From NCBI RefSeq assembly GCF_000293785.1, contig NZ_AKZI01000019.1, positions 62,001 to 126,000 of the forward strand: a stretch of 64,000 nucleotides of DNA. The letters are read 5' to 3'. A program made the translations under genes and the position numbers. The DNA is from Rhodovulum sp. PH10 (GTDB lineage: Bacteria > Pseudomonadota > Alphaproteobacteria > Rhizobiales > Xanthobacteraceae). Shown one piece after another: positions 8,426 to 17,672 of this stretch. Position 1 is the stretch's first letter, and each line of letters begins with the position of its first letter. The notes beneath the pieces are model-generated. The model was not told where the DNA came from. It did not search any database and was given only the letters and a program-made list of their open reading frames with translations.

Positions 8426-8459
8426 GCGGGCCGGACGTGCCACGGGACGTCCGGCCCGC
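8426..8459 (+). terminator. 13-bp perfect hairpin after hmuQ
   Basis: GCGGGCCGGACGT (8426-8438) pairs perfectly with ACGTCCGGCCCGC (8447-8459) around an 8-base loop, 9 bp after the hmuQ stop. Only a weak T-rich stretch (ATTCT) follows. This probably marks the end of the heme transcript. Confidence 0.65.
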
Positions 8460-8563
8460 ATTCTCCGGCATTCGGCCGGTATTGGAGCCCTCGCTTTAAT
8501 CGATTGTTTCCGCATCCCTGCAACCATCGCGGTTGATTTCGCTCGAGGGCAGGGACCGCAACG

Positions 8564-9037
8564 ATGCTCGACCAGGACGTCTCGCCGCCGATCGCCGACG
8601 ACCGCAGCGAGCCGAGTGCCCGACCGACCGTGCTCGTGGTCGACGACGACACGGTGCACCGGATGATCCTCACCAAGGTGGCGACGCGGGTCGGCTGGTC
8701 GGCCACCGGGGCGGCGACCTACGAGGAGGCGGTGGCGCTGATCGGCGCCAACGCCTACGACCTGATCACGCTCGATCTCACGCTCGGCCGGCGCGGCGGC
8801 GTCGAGGTCCTGCACGCGCTGGCGGCGATCGGCTCGGCGACGCCGGTGCTGATCGTGTCGGCCTCGCCCGAGGCGATCCGCGAGGAGAGCGCCGGCGTCG
8901 GCAACGTCTTGAGCCTCAACGTGTGCGGCTCGCTCGCCAAGCCGGTCGATCTCGTACGGCTGCGGCAGGTGCTGTCGGGCTTGCGCGAGCGCAGCACCAT
9001 CGGCCTCGCGCCGGTCGCCGCACCGACCTTTCGGTAG
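8564..9037 (+). CDS. Single-domain response regulator (receiver)
   Basis: 157-aa CheY-like receiver with no output domain. After 20 unconserved residues comes PTVLVVDDD (acidic pocket D27-D29), the phospho-acceptor D71 in LITLDLTLG, S99 in IVSAS, and K126 in LAKPVD, so all phosphorylation residues are intact. A C-terminal tail of about 15 residues is disordered. The stop is 4 bp from the GTG of the hybrid sensor downstream, so the two are probably one operon. It is likely a phosphate shuttle or sink for the Hpt domain of that neighbour; this is inference. Confidence 0.85.
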   Translation: MLDQDVSPPIADDRSEPSARPTVLVVDDDTVHRMILTKVATRVGWSATGAATYEEAVALIGANAYDLITLDLTLGRRGGVEVLHALAAIGSATPVLIVSASPEAIREESAGVGNVLSLNVCGSLAKPVDLVRLRQVLSGLRERSTIGLAPVAAPTFR

Positions 9038-9041
9038 TCCC

Positions 9042-11627
9042 GTGGACCCGTCCGACGACCACGGCGGGCCGGCGACGGCACCGCCGCCCGCGCGCCCGTC
9101 GCTCGCCTCGCCGTCGCTCGCCCCGCCGCCGCTCCCGCGTCGCGGCCGGCCGCTCGCGGCACTCGCCGCCGGCACCGCGGTGCTGATCCTGGCGATCGCG
9201 CTGATGAACGCGCTGGTGCTCGGCCATCTGCGCGAGAGCGCGCTCGCCGCCGCCGAGGAGCGGCTCGGCCGGCGCAGCGCGGCGCTCGCCGAGCAGGCCG
9301 ACCAGGCGCTGAAATCGATCGACCTGATCCTCGCCGAGGTCGCCGAGCACGTCGCGGATCGCGACATCACCACCCCCGACGACTTCCGCCGGCGGCTCGG
9401 CACCGAGGCGACCCACCGGCTGCTCGGCCGCAAGCTCGCCGGGCTGCCGCAGCTGCGGGCGCTGTCGCTCGCCGGCGTCGACGGCGATCTGGTGGTCTCC
9501 TCGCGGATGTGGCCCAATCCGCCGCTCAACCTCGCCGACCGCGGCTATTTCCGCCAGATGAAGGCGCGCGGCGGCGCTGCCGTGTTCGTCGGCGCGCCGG
9601 TGCAGAGCCGGTTCGACGCGAGCTGGATCTTCGGCCTGCACCGCCGCATCGAGGCGCCCGACGGATCGCTGATCGGCATCGCCTCGGGCATCGTCTCGCT
9701 CGACTATTTCGAGACCTTCTACCGCGCGCTCGCCGCCTCCGCGGCCGACACCTTCGCGCTCCTGCGGCGCGACGGCGTGCTTCTGGTGCGCCATCCGGCG
9801 GTCTCGCTGCTCGGCGACACGGACCCGATCCCGATCGACGCGCCGACGGCGGCGCGCGGCCGCGGCCCGCTCGACGGCGCCGACCGCCTCTGGGCGGTGC
9901 GCCCGCTGCGCACCCATCCGCTCGCCATGGTCGCCAGCACCACCACCGAGCAGGCGCTCGCCGACTGGCGGTCGATCGCCCGGCTGTCGCTCGTCCTGTC
10001 GGCGCTCGCCGCGCTGGTGGTGACCGGCGCGGCGGTCGCGCTCGGCCTGTGGTGGCGCGCCCGCACCGGCGCCGAGGAAGCCCGCCTCGCCCGCGCCGAG
10101 GCCGAGCGCGCGCTCGCCGCGGCGACCGGCCGCGAGCAAGCGACGCGGCGTCTCGGTCCGGGCCGCGAGAGCCGTCCCCCGCTTCCCGCGCTGCACGACA
10201 TCGCCGCCGCGCTGCTCGGCGGCGACCTCCGGCCCGAAGAGACCGCCGCGCTGCCGGTGCAGATGCCGTCCGCGCAAGCGCCGGGCGAGCAGGTGCCGTT
10301 CGCGCCCGACGCGCTGGTCGAGGAGGTGCTCGCCGCGGTTCGCCGGCGCGGCGTCGCCGCCTGCGTCGCGCTGCGCGGCGAGCTCGAGGCGGCGGTGCCG
10401 CCGGTGCTGATCGGCGAGCCGGCGATTCTCCGCGACGCGCTGAAGGAGCTGCTCGCCACCGCGGTCGCCGTCACCACGCGCGGCGAGGTTCGGCTCGGGG
10501 TGCGCTGCCTGTCGCGCATCGGCGAGACGGCGGCGATCGAGTGGTCGATCCGCTCGACCGCCGCGGCCGCGGCGGCCGTCGCGGCCTGGCGCATCGTGCG
10601 GCCGCCCGCTGCCGATCGCGGCGCCGGCGATCCGGCCCCGACGTCCCCGAGGGGCGAGCTCCCCGATCTCGCCGGCTGCCGCGCGGCGATCGCGCGGATG
10701 GGCGGCGAAATCGACCTGTCGCCGCCCGACGGCGAGGGATTCGCGATCCGCATCCGCCTCGCGCTCGGCTGGGCCGACGCGGCGCCGCTCGCCCAGCGCG
10801 CCGAGCGGGCGGCGGCCGCCGCCCTGCAGGCCCGCCTCGCCGCCCGCGACCGGCCGCTGCGCGTGCTGATCGCCGAGGACAATCCGACCGGCCAGCTCGT
10901 CCTGGTGCGGATGCTCGCCGAGTTCGCCCTGGTGCCGCGGCTGGTGGCCGACGGCGCCGGGGCGGTCGAGGCGACCGCGCACTTCCCGTTCGACCTCGTG
11001 CTGATGGACGTGCGGATGCCCGATCTCGACGGGCTCGCCGCCACCCGGGCGATCCGCGCCCGCGGCGGCGACCACGCGACCATGCCGATCATCGGCGTCA
11101 CCGCCGCCGCCACCCCCGAGGACGTCGCCGCCTGCCGTGCCGCCGGCATGACCGCGGTGGTCGGCAAGCCGGTGCGCAAGCAGACGCTGGTCGAGGCGGT
11201 GCATGCCGCGCTCGCCGACGATCCCGCCGAGGCGTTCGCCGCCACCGCCCTCGCCGCGCCCTCGGCCGAGATCGTCGCCCAGGATCGCGCCACCATCGCC
11301 CTGCTGGTCGAGGAGATCGGCGAGGAAGGCACCCGTCTCGCCGTCGACCTGTTCGTCGGCGACACCGAGGCGCGTCTCGCCCGCCTGCGGGCGCTGTCGC
11401 CGACCCGCGAGCGGCGCACCGTGATGCGCGAGGCGCACACCCTGAAAGGGGCCGCCGGCACGCTCGGCCTGCGGGGCCTCGCAGCGCTCGCCCGCGAGCT
11501 GGAATGGGCCGCCGGCACCATCACCCCGGCGGAGTATCTGGCGCTGCTCGATCGGCTCGACGCCGGCTACGCTCGGGCGCGCCGCAGCCTCGCCGACGCG
11601 ATCGCGGCGATCCGGACCGCCGCCTGA
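9042..11627 (+). CDS. Hybrid sensor with degenerate kinase core, receiver and Hpt domain
   Basis: 861-aa membrane protein with a GTG start. TM1 is near 37-60, then a periplasmic double-Cache-like sensor at about 65-310 (DRGYFRQMKARGG, ASGIVSLDYFETFYRAL), TM2 near 314-337 and a short coiled coil. Where HisKA should follow, the region 375-395 has no SHExRTP box, and the ATPase-like part (about 420-575) has no N-box Asn, no DxG and no GxGLGL motif. A receiver follows (DN at 613-614, D656, K709), then an Hpt domain with the phospho-His H799 in EAHTLKGAAGTLG. The protein therefore looks like a ligand-sensing phosphorelay scaffold that cannot autophosphorylate by itself. Confidence 0.82.
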   Translation: MDPSDDHGGPATAPPPARPSLASPSLAPPPLPRRGRPLAALAAGTAVLILAIALMNALVLGHLRESALAAAEERLGRRSAALAEQADQALKSIDLILAEVAEHVADRDITTPDDFRRRLGTEATHRLLGRKLAGLPQLRALSLAGVDGDLVVSSRMWPNPPLNLADRGYFRQMKARGGAAVFVGAPVQSRFDASWIFGLHRRIEAPDGSLIGIASGIVSLDYFETFYRALAASAADTFALLRRDGVLLVRHPAVSLLGDTDPIPIDAPTAARGRGPLDGADRLWAVRPLRTHPLAMVASTTTEQALADWRSIARLSLVLSALAALVVTGAAVALGLWWRARTGAEEARLARAEAERALAAATGREQATRRLGPGRESRPPLPALHDIAAALLGGDLRPEETAALPVQMPSAQAPGEQVPFAPDALVEEVLAAVRRRGVAACVALRGELEAAVPPVLIGEPAILRDALKELLATAVAVTTRGEVRLGVRCLSRIGETAAIEWSIRSTAAAAAAVAAWRIVRPPAADRGAGDPAPTSPRGELPDLAGCRAAIARMGGEIDLSPPDGEGFAIRIRLALGWADAAPLAQRAERAAAAALQARLAARDRPLRVLIAEDNPTGQLVLVRMLAEFALVPRLVADGAGAVEATAHFPFDLVLMDVRMPDLDGLAATRAIRARGGDHATMPIIGVTAAATPEDVAACRAAGMTAVVGKPVRKQTLVEAVHAALADDPAEAFAATALAAPSAEIVAQDRATIALLVEEIGEEGTRLAVDLFVGDTEARLARLRALSPTRERRTVMREAHTLKGAAGTLGLRGLAALARELEWAAGTITPAEYLALLDRLDAGYARARRSLADAIAAIRTAA

Positions 11628-11851
11628 GCCCCCGAGTCGCGCCTCGGGCGCGAACGATTCACCGGCCGCAAACCATGTCCGCCGCTTTTCCCGCGCCGCC
11701 ATCGGCGCGACGCACGGCCCGGGCAGGCAAGGGAAAGGCAAGATTTGCGATGCTACACGGGGGCACCGGCCCCCGCCCCGTCACGGCGGGCCGAGCCCGC
11801 GGATCGGCGGGTGCGGCCGAGCGGGCGACGGGAGCGAGACGGACGGTTTCG

Positions 11852-14047
11852 ATGGCACGACTGCGCGACAGGCTCGACCGGCTCGCCCGCAACGGGGTGA
11901 TCGTGGTCGCCACCGCGGCGGCGGTGGTGCTCGCCGTGCTCGCCTATCTGGTCTTCTCGCTGCGTGCCGCCCAGGCCGCCGGCCCCGACGTGCTGCTCGC
12001 CGCCACCGTCGCCACCGCCCTCACCGCCGCCGCCTGCGGCGCCCTCGCCCCGCTGGTGCGGGCGAACCGCGCGCTGCGCCACGAGGTCGGCCGGCTGGAG
12101 GAGCGCATCGAGGCCTTGTCCGATGCCCAGTGGGAGCTGCGCGAATCCGAGGAGCGGGCGCGCAGCTTCGTCGAGATGCAGGGCGACGTGGTGGTCCGCC
12201 GCGACGCCGAGCACTGCGTCACCTATGTCAACGACGCCTGGTGCACGCTGGCGGGCGCCGAGCGCGGCGCGCTGCTCGGCCGGCCGTTCGCGCCGCCGGT
12301 GGTGGAGACCGGCCCGGTCACGGCGCGCCCCGACGGCATCCGCACCTTCGAGCAGGCGATCGCCACTCCCGCCGGCCCGCGCTGGATCGCCTGGCGCGAG
12401 ATTTTGGTGCGCAGCTTCGGCGCGACCGAAACGCAGGCGGTCGGCCGCGACGTCACCGACCGGGTGACGGCCGAGCGGGCGCTCGCCGAGACCCGCGAGC
12501 GGGCCGACGCCGCGAGCCGCGCCAAGAGCCGGTTCCTGGCGATGGTCTCGCACGAGATCAGGACGCCGCTCAACGGCATCCTCGGCATGACCGACCTCCT
12601 GCTCGACACCCCGCTGTCGCCCGAGCAGGGCGCCTATGCCAAGGCGGTGAAGACCTCCGGCCGCGCGCTGCTGACGCTGATCGAGGACATGCTCGACTTC
12701 GCCAAGATCGAGGCGGGAAAGCTCGAGCTGGTCGCCCGGCCGTTCCGCCTCGCCGCGGTGGTCGAGGAGGTGGTCGAGCTGTTGGCGCCGCGCGCCCACG
12801 ACAAGGGGATCGAGATCGCCGCCTTCGTCGATCCGCGCCTCGCCGACCCGGTGATCGGCGACGACGCGCGGCTGCGGCAGGTGCTGCTCAATCTCGGCGG
12901 CAACGCGGTGAAGTTCACCGCCGAAGGCAGCGTGGTGATCCTCGCCGAGCCCGGCGCGCGCGTGGGCGAGATCGCCCTCGAGGTGCGCGACACCGGCATC
13001 GGCATCGCCGCGGAGGCGCAGGCGCGCATCTTCGAGGAGTTCGAGCAGGCCGACGGCGGCGCCGCGCGCAAGCACGGCGGCAGCGGGCTCGGCCTCGCGA
13101 TCTCGCGGCGGATCGTCGAAGGCATGGACGGCGCGATCGCGGTCGACAGCGCGCCCGGCGACGGCGCGCGCTTTCGCGTGACGGTGCCGCTGCCGGCGGC
13201 CCCCGGCCTCGCCCGCGCGCCGGAGCCGACGCCCGACCTCGCCGGGACACGGGTCGCGATCGTCACCACGAATCCATCGGCCGCCGAGCCCGTGGTCCGC
13301 CATCTGTCCGCCTGGGGCGCGTCCGTGCGGGTGGTCGCGCCCGACGCGGCCGATGCCTCGCTCGTCGATCCGGCGGTCGGCACGGTGGTGGTCGACCGGG
13401 CGATCGGCCCCGCGGCCGCCGCAGCGATCGCGTCGACAACGCCGCCCGCCGGCCAGCGCCGCATCGTGATGCTGCGGCCGAACGAGCGCGGCGAGCTGAC
13501 CGACTTCTTGGCGCACGGGTTCTCCGACTATCTGGTGAAGCCGGTGCGGACCGCCTCGCTCGCCGGCCGGCTCGGCGCCCCGGCGCCGGGGACCGCTGGT
13601 CCGGCCACCGCGCCGACCCTGGTGCCGGACCCCGCCGCCGCCGGCTGCCGGGTGCTGGTCGCCGAGGACAACGACATCAACGCCCTGCTGGTGCGCGCGC
13701 TGCTCGAGCGGATGGGCCACCGCCCGACCCTGGTCGGCGACGGCGCCGCCGCGGTCCTCGCCTGGGAGGCCGCGGTGTCCGCCGGCATGCCCTATGCGCT
13801 GGTGCTGATGGATCTGCACATGCCGGGGATGGACGGCTTTGCCGCCACCGCCCGCATCCGCGCCCGCGAGGCCGAGACCGACCGCGCCCGCACGCCGGTC
13901 CTGGCGCTCACCGCCGACGCCGCCCCCGAGGAGCCCGACGCGGTGCGCGCCGCCGGCCTCGACGGCCTCCTGGTCAAGCCGCTCGACCGCGACCGCCTGA
14001 GCGTGGTGATCGGCGACGTGCTCGCCCGCGTCGGCCTCGCCGCCTGA
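11852..14047 (+). CDS. Hybrid sensor histidine kinase (TM-PAS-HisKA-HATPase-REC-like-REC)
   Basis: About 731 aa. Two TM segments (14-37 and 46-69) form an anchor with almost no periplasmic loop. A PAS domain follows (about 100-205), then HisKA with H234 in MVSHEIRTPLNGILG, an intact HATPase (N351 in GGNAVKFT, RDTGIGI, GGSGLGLAISRR), a degenerate receiver (about 466-572, Lys of VKPVR kept but no acidic pair), and an intact receiver (AEDNDIN, D654). The start is uncertain. ATG 11852 is chosen because it begins just before TM1; in-frame ATGs at 11750 (behind a GGGAAAGG sequence) and 11675 would add 34 or 59 residues. It could supply phosphate to the Hpt domain of the upstream sensor. Confidence 0.87.
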   Translation: MARLRDRLDRLARNGVIVVATAAAVVLAVLAYLVFSLRAAQAAGPDVLLAATVATALTAAACGALAPLVRANRALRHEVGRLEERIEALSDAQWELRESEERARSFVEMQGDVVVRRDAEHCVTYVNDAWCTLAGAERGALLGRPFAPPVVETGPVTARPDGIRTFEQAIATPAGPRWIAWREILVRSFGATETQAVGRDVTDRVTAERALAETRERADAASRAKSRFLAMVSHEIRTPLNGILGMTDLLLDTPLSPEQGAYAKAVKTSGRALLTLIEDMLDFAKIEAGKLELVARPFRLAAVVEEVVELLAPRAHDKGIEIAAFVDPRLADPVIGDDARLRQVLLNLGGNAVKFTAEGSVVILAEPGARVGEIALEVRDTGIGIAAEAQARIFEEFEQADGGAARKHGGSGLGLAISRRIVEGMDGAIAVDSAPGDGARFRVTVPLPAAPGLARAPEPTPDLAGTRVAIVTTNPSAAEPVVRHLSAWGASVRVVAPDAADASLVDPAVGTVVVDRAIGPAAAAAIASTTPPAGQRRIVMLRPNERGELTDFLAHGFSDYLVKPVRTASLAGRLGAPAPGTAGPATAPTLVPDPAAAGCRVLVAEDNDINALLVRALLERMGHRPTLVGDGAAAVLAWEAAVSAGMPYALVLMDLHMPGMDGFAATARIRAREAETDRARTPVLALTADAAPEEPDAVRAAGLDGLLVKPLDRDRLSVVIGDVLARVGLAA

Positions 14048-14139
14048 ACGGCCTTTCCTTCGCTCGTTCCGCCCCGGCCGCAGCGCCGCTCCGCGCCGGC
14101 TGCGTCCGGCTGGGTCCGGCGGTGCTCACGAACAATCAT

Positions 14140-14172
14140 TTTGTGACGAGCCCGGATTTGTGTCACAAATCC
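14140..14172. promoter_or_regulatory. Palindrome GGATTTGTG-T-CACAAATCC upstream of olsB
   Basis: A perfect 9-bp inverted repeat around one base (14154-14172) lies 102 bp before the olsB start. A further half-site TTTGTGAC occurs at 14140-14147, exactly 17 bp before the TTTGTG of the palindrome. The AT-rich symmetry in a GC-rich spacer suggests an operator. It does not match a pho box (direct CTGTCAT repeats), which would be expected if olsB were phosphate-regulated. Confidence 0.5.
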
Positions 14173-14274
14173 GTGTCCCGGCCATGCTTAGTGGACTGAC
14201 CGGCACGTGGACTCGATTTTTTCAGACGTGCCGATCGGAGGCGCCGATTTGCTGTCCGATCTCGGGAGCCACAG

Positions 14275-15222
14275 ATGCAGACCCGCGTCCGCGACCAGTC
14301 GCCCGTTCGCCTGTTGGATCGTTTTCGTCCGCACCGCACCCCCGCCGGGGTGCCGAAGCTCGCCGCGCTGAAGGCGTTCGGCGGCCTGCGGGTCTCCGAC
14401 CCGCGGCTGTCGCGCACCGGCGAGACGCTCGGCCGGATCGGCGCACTCGAGGTGCGCCTCGCCCACCGCGCCTGCGAGATCCGGCAGGCGCAGCGGCTGC
14501 GCTTCGACGTGTTTTATCAGGAAATGTCGGCGGTCGCCCATCCGGCGACGCTGCTCGCCCGCCGCGACGTCGACCCGTTCGACGCCGTGTGCGACCATCT
14601 CCTGGTGCTCGATCACGCCGCCCCGCCGACCCGCCACGGCCCGGCGGTGGTCGGCACCTATCGGCTGCTCCGCCAGGAGATCGCCGAGCACTGCGGCGGC
14701 TTCTACACCGCCGGCGAGTACGACATCGCGCCCTTGATCGCCCGCCACGGCCATCTGCGCTTCCTCGAGCTCGGCCGCTCCTGCGTGCTGCCGGCCTATC
14801 GCAACAAGCGCACCGTCGAGCTTCTGTGGCACGGCATCTGGACCTATGTGCTGCGCCACAAGGTCGACGTGATGATCGGCTGCGCCAGCCTCGAAGGCAC
14901 CGATCCCGACAAGCTGGCGCTGCCGCTGTCGTTCCTCCACCACTACGCCCACGCCCCCGAGGAATGGAACGCCCGGGCGCTGCCGGCGCGCTGGGTGTCG
15001 CTCGCCCGGATGGCGAAGGAGGAGGTCGACCCCAAGGCGGCGCTGCACGCTCTGCCGCCGTTGGTGAAAGGCTATCTCCGGCTCGGCGCGGTGATCGGCG
15101 ACGGCGCGGTGGTCGACCGCCAGTTCGGCACCACCGACATTCTGGTGATCTTGCCGGTGAGCGCGATCAACACCCGCTATATCGGTCATTTCGGTGCCGG
15201 AGCGGAGCGCCACGCCGCGTGA
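14275..15222 (+). CDS. olsB: L-ornithine N-alpha-acyltransferase OlsB
   Basis: 315-aa cytoplasmic acyltransferase of the GNAT-like hemolysin/OlsB family. It transfers a 3-hydroxyacyl chain from ACP to the alpha-amino group of ornithine, the first step of ornithine-lipid synthesis. Family landmarks are RFDVFYQEMSA, FDAVCDHLLVLD, VGTYRLLRQE, FLELGRSCVLPAYR and a long C-terminal half with LALPLSFLHHY. The length is usual for alphaproteobacterial OlsB. No olsA (the second acyltransferase) is adjacent, so it must be elsewhere if ornithine lipid is made. Confidence 0.88.
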   Translation: MQTRVRDQSPVRLLDRFRPHRTPAGVPKLAALKAFGGLRVSDPRLSRTGETLGRIGALEVRLAHRACEIRQAQRLRFDVFYQEMSAVAHPATLLARRDVDPFDAVCDHLLVLDHAAPPTRHGPAVVGTYRLLRQEIAEHCGGFYTAGEYDIAPLIARHGHLRFLELGRSCVLPAYRNKRTVELLWHGIWTYVLRHKVDVMIGCASLEGTDPDKLALPLSFLHHYAHAPEEWNARALPARWVSLARMAKEEVDPKAALHALPPLVKGYLRLGAVIGDGAVVDRQFGTTDILVILPVSAINTRYIGHFGAGAERHAA

Positions 15223-15420
15223 GAAAGCGGCCTCGCGACGTGATCGTGAGTAGCGAGTAGCGAGTAGCGTGCGCACCAAACGGGAAAATTTGCGCACCAC
15301 CGGCCGACGCGAGGGATGCGTGGGCACGGCGCCTTGCGCCTCTGCCCACCCTACGGCGTTCGGTGAGCGAGTAGCGAGTAGCGTGCGCAGAGCGACGCGG
15401 GCGCACCACGGCGCCCGTCC
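15223..15420. repeat. Intergenic repeats with GAGTAGC heptads
   Basis: Between olsB and the convergent priA, GAGTAGC occurs three times in tandem at 15248-15268 and twice at 15369-15382. Each run is followed by GTGCGCA. In between lies a GGGCACGG...CCTCTGCCC palindromic stretch of the kind scattered in Hyphomicrobiales intergenic DNA. I see no gene here. Confidence 0.6.
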
Positions 15421-17592
15421 TCACAAGAAGCTCATCGGATCGACATCGATCTCGCGTTTCAGATCGCCAGTTGCTTTCGGTGCACGGCCGAGCCAATCGC
15501 GCAGATAGCCCGACAGATCGAGAGCGCGCGGCGCCTTCACCAGCAGGCGATAGCGGTGGCGGCCGCGCAAGAGCGACACCGGCGCCTCGGCGGGACCGAG
15601 CACCCGCACGCCCTCCGCCCGCGGCGCCATGCCCGCGAGCTTCCGCGCATGCCCCTCCGCCGCCAGCCGATCTTTTGCCGAGACGACGATGGCGGCGAGC
15701 CGCCCGAACGGCGGATAGCCGGTCCTCTCCCGCGCCGCGATCTCGGTGCCGTAAAAGGCCTCGCGGTCGCCGGCGACCAAGGCCTTCATCACCGGATGCT
15801 CCGGCTGATGCGTCTGCACGAAGCCGACCCCCTGCCCCGCCTCGCGCCCGGCCCGCCCCGCGACCTGATTGAGCAGCTGAAAGGTCCGCTCGGCGGCGCG
15901 CGGATCACCATTGGCGAGGCCGAGATCGGCATCGACGATGCCGACCAGGTTGAGCCGCGGAAAATGATGCCCCTTGGCGACCAGCTGGGTGCCGACGATC
16001 ACGTCGACCCGGCCCTCCTCGATCGCGGAAATCTCCTCGCGCAAAGTCTCGACCGAGGTGAGGAGATCGCTCGACATCACCAGCACGCGGGCGTCGGGAA
16101 ACAGCTTTCCGACCTCCTCCTCGAGCCGCTCGACGCCGGGGCCGCAGGCGACGAAGCTCTCTTGCGCCTCGCAGTTCGGGCACACGGTCGGCGTCGGCTG
16201 CGAGTAGCCGCAGTGATGGCAGACGAGCTTGCGCTGAAAGCGGTGGTCGACCAGCCAGGCGTCGCATTGCGGGCAGGAGAAGCGGAAGCCGCAGGCGCGG
16301 CACAGCGTCAGCGGCGCATAGCCCCGGCGGTTGAGAAACAGCAATGCCTGCTGCTTGCGCTCGATCGCGATTTTTACCGCTTCGGCGAGCCGCGGCGCGA
16401 TCCAGCGCCCGCGCGGCGGACCCTCGCGCGACAGATCGATCGCCTCGATCGCCGGCAGCGCCTGCCCGCCGAACCGGGTCGGCAGCGAGAGCCGCTCGTA
16501 GCGGCCCTTTCGGGCGTTCACCTCGGTCTCGACGGACGGCGTCGCCGAGGCCAGCACGATCGGGATCTTCGTGATGTGCGCGCGCACCACCGCCATGTCG
16601 CGGGCGTGATAACGAACGCCGTCCTCCTGCTTGTAGGCGGCGTCGTGCTCCTCGTCGACGACGATCAGGCCGAGATCGGCGAACGGCAGAAACAGCGCCG
16701 AGCGCGCACCCGCCACCACCCGCACCTCGCCCTCGGCGACCGCCTGCCAGGTGCGCGCCCGCTTGCGCGGGGTGATCTCGGAATGCCACTCGGCCGGGCG
16801 CACGCCGAAGCGCGCGGCGAAGCGGTCGAGGAACTGCGCGGTCAGCGCGATCTCGGGGAGCAGGATGAGCGCCTGCCGGCGGTTTCGCACGGCCTCGGCG
16901 ATCGCCTCGAAATAGACCTCGGTCTTGCCCGAGCCGGTGACGCCGTCGACCAGGGTCGCGGCGAAGCCGCCGTCGGCCACCATGGTGCGCAGAATGTCGG
17001 CCGCGGCCTGCTGCTGCGCCGAGAGGTCGGGTACCCGGAAGGCGGGGTCGGGCTCTTCGGCGACCGGCTCCGGCGGCAGGGCGACGGTCGCGAGCGTCCC
17101 CTCGTCGATCAGCCCGTCGACCACGCCCGGCGACACGCCCGCCTCGCGCGCCGCGTCACTCTTGGCGCGCAAAAAGCCGTCGGCGAGAAGCGCCAGCACG
17201 CGGGCACGGGCCGGCGTCATCCGCGCCGGCGGCGGGCCGGCGAGCCGCACGCCGATCCGCACGCGCTCGGCGCCGAGCCCGTCGCCCATCCGCAGCGCCA
17301 TGCGCAGCACCATGCCGCGCGGCGCCAGCGTGTAGGCGGCGACCCAGTCGACCAGCCGGCGCAGCTCCGGCTTCAGCGGCGGCACGTCGAGCTTTTGGGC
17401 GATCTCCTTGAGGCGGTTGTCGAGCCGCGGATCGGGGCTGTCGTTCTCCGCCCACACTACGCCGGTGCAGTCGCGCGGCCCCAGCGGCACCCGCACCAGG
17501 TCGCCCGGCGCGACCGCGCTGTCGCCCGCCGCATAGGAGTAGGTCTGGTCGAGCGCGACCGGAACGAGCACGTCGACGACGCGGCGGGGCAT
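15421..17592 (-). CDS. priA: Primosomal replication protein PriA (3'-5' helicase)
   Basis: 723-aa DNA helicase that reloads the replisome at stalled forks. An N-terminal DNA-binding domain (VDVLVPVALDQTYSY) is followed by Walker A in VDGVTGSGKTEVYF, the DEEH box in LIVVDEEHDAAYKQE, and motif III ASATPSVE. Four CxxC pairs for two zinc ions follow (CRACGFRFSCPQC and CHHC...CPNC), then motif V/VI sequences VGTQLVAKGHHFP and NQVAGRAGREAG. All key residues are intact. It is divergent from xerC with an 80-bp spacer. Confidence 0.96.
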   Translation of the reverse strand: MPRRVVDVLVPVALDQTYSYAAGDSAVAPGDLVRVPLGPRDCTGVVWAENDSPDPRLDNRLKEIAQKLDVPPLKPELRRLVDWVAAYTLAPRGMVLRMALRMGDGLGAERVRIGVRLAGPPPARMTPARARVLALLADGFLRAKSDAAREAGVSPGVVDGLIDEGTLATVALPPEPVAEEPDPAFRVPDLSAQQQAAADILRTMVADGGFAATLVDGVTGSGKTEVYFEAIAEAVRNRRQALILLPEIALTAQFLDRFAARFGVRPAEWHSEITPRKRARTWQAVAEGEVRVVAGARSALFLPFADLGLIVVDEEHDAAYKQEDGVRYHARDMAVVRAHITKIPIVLASATPSVETEVNARKGRYERLSLPTRFGGQALPAIEAIDLSREGPPRGRWIAPRLAEAVKIAIERKQQALLFLNRRGYAPLTLCRACGFRFSCPQCDAWLVDHRFQRKLVCHHCGYSQPTPTVCPNCEAQESFVACGPGVERLEEEVGKLFPDARVLVMSSDLLTSVETLREEISAIEEGRVDVIVGTQLVAKGHHFPRLNLVGIVDADLGLANGDPRAAERTFQLLNQVAGRAGREAGQGVGFVQTHQPEHPVMKALVAGDREAFYGTEIAARERTGYPPFGRLAAIVVSAKDRLAAEGHARKLAGMAPRAEGVRVLGPAEAPVSLLRGRHRYRLLVKAPRALDLSGYLRDWLGRAPKATGDLKREIDVDPMSFL

Positions 17593-17672
17593 GAGACGGG
17601 GGCGTTTCCACGGTTGACGAAACGTGAACGAAGGGCGCCGATCATGCCCGGCGTGTCAAGGCGGAGCGAGCC

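Noticed and set aside
8418-8563. Small gene between hmuQ and the receiver protein
   Set aside because: The spacer holds a 13-bp hairpin and no open frame with a start codon and Shine-Dalgarno.
15248-15382. CRISPR-like array in the GAGTAGC repeats
   Set aside because: The 7-bp units are directly tandem with no spacers of constant length and no cas genes nearby.
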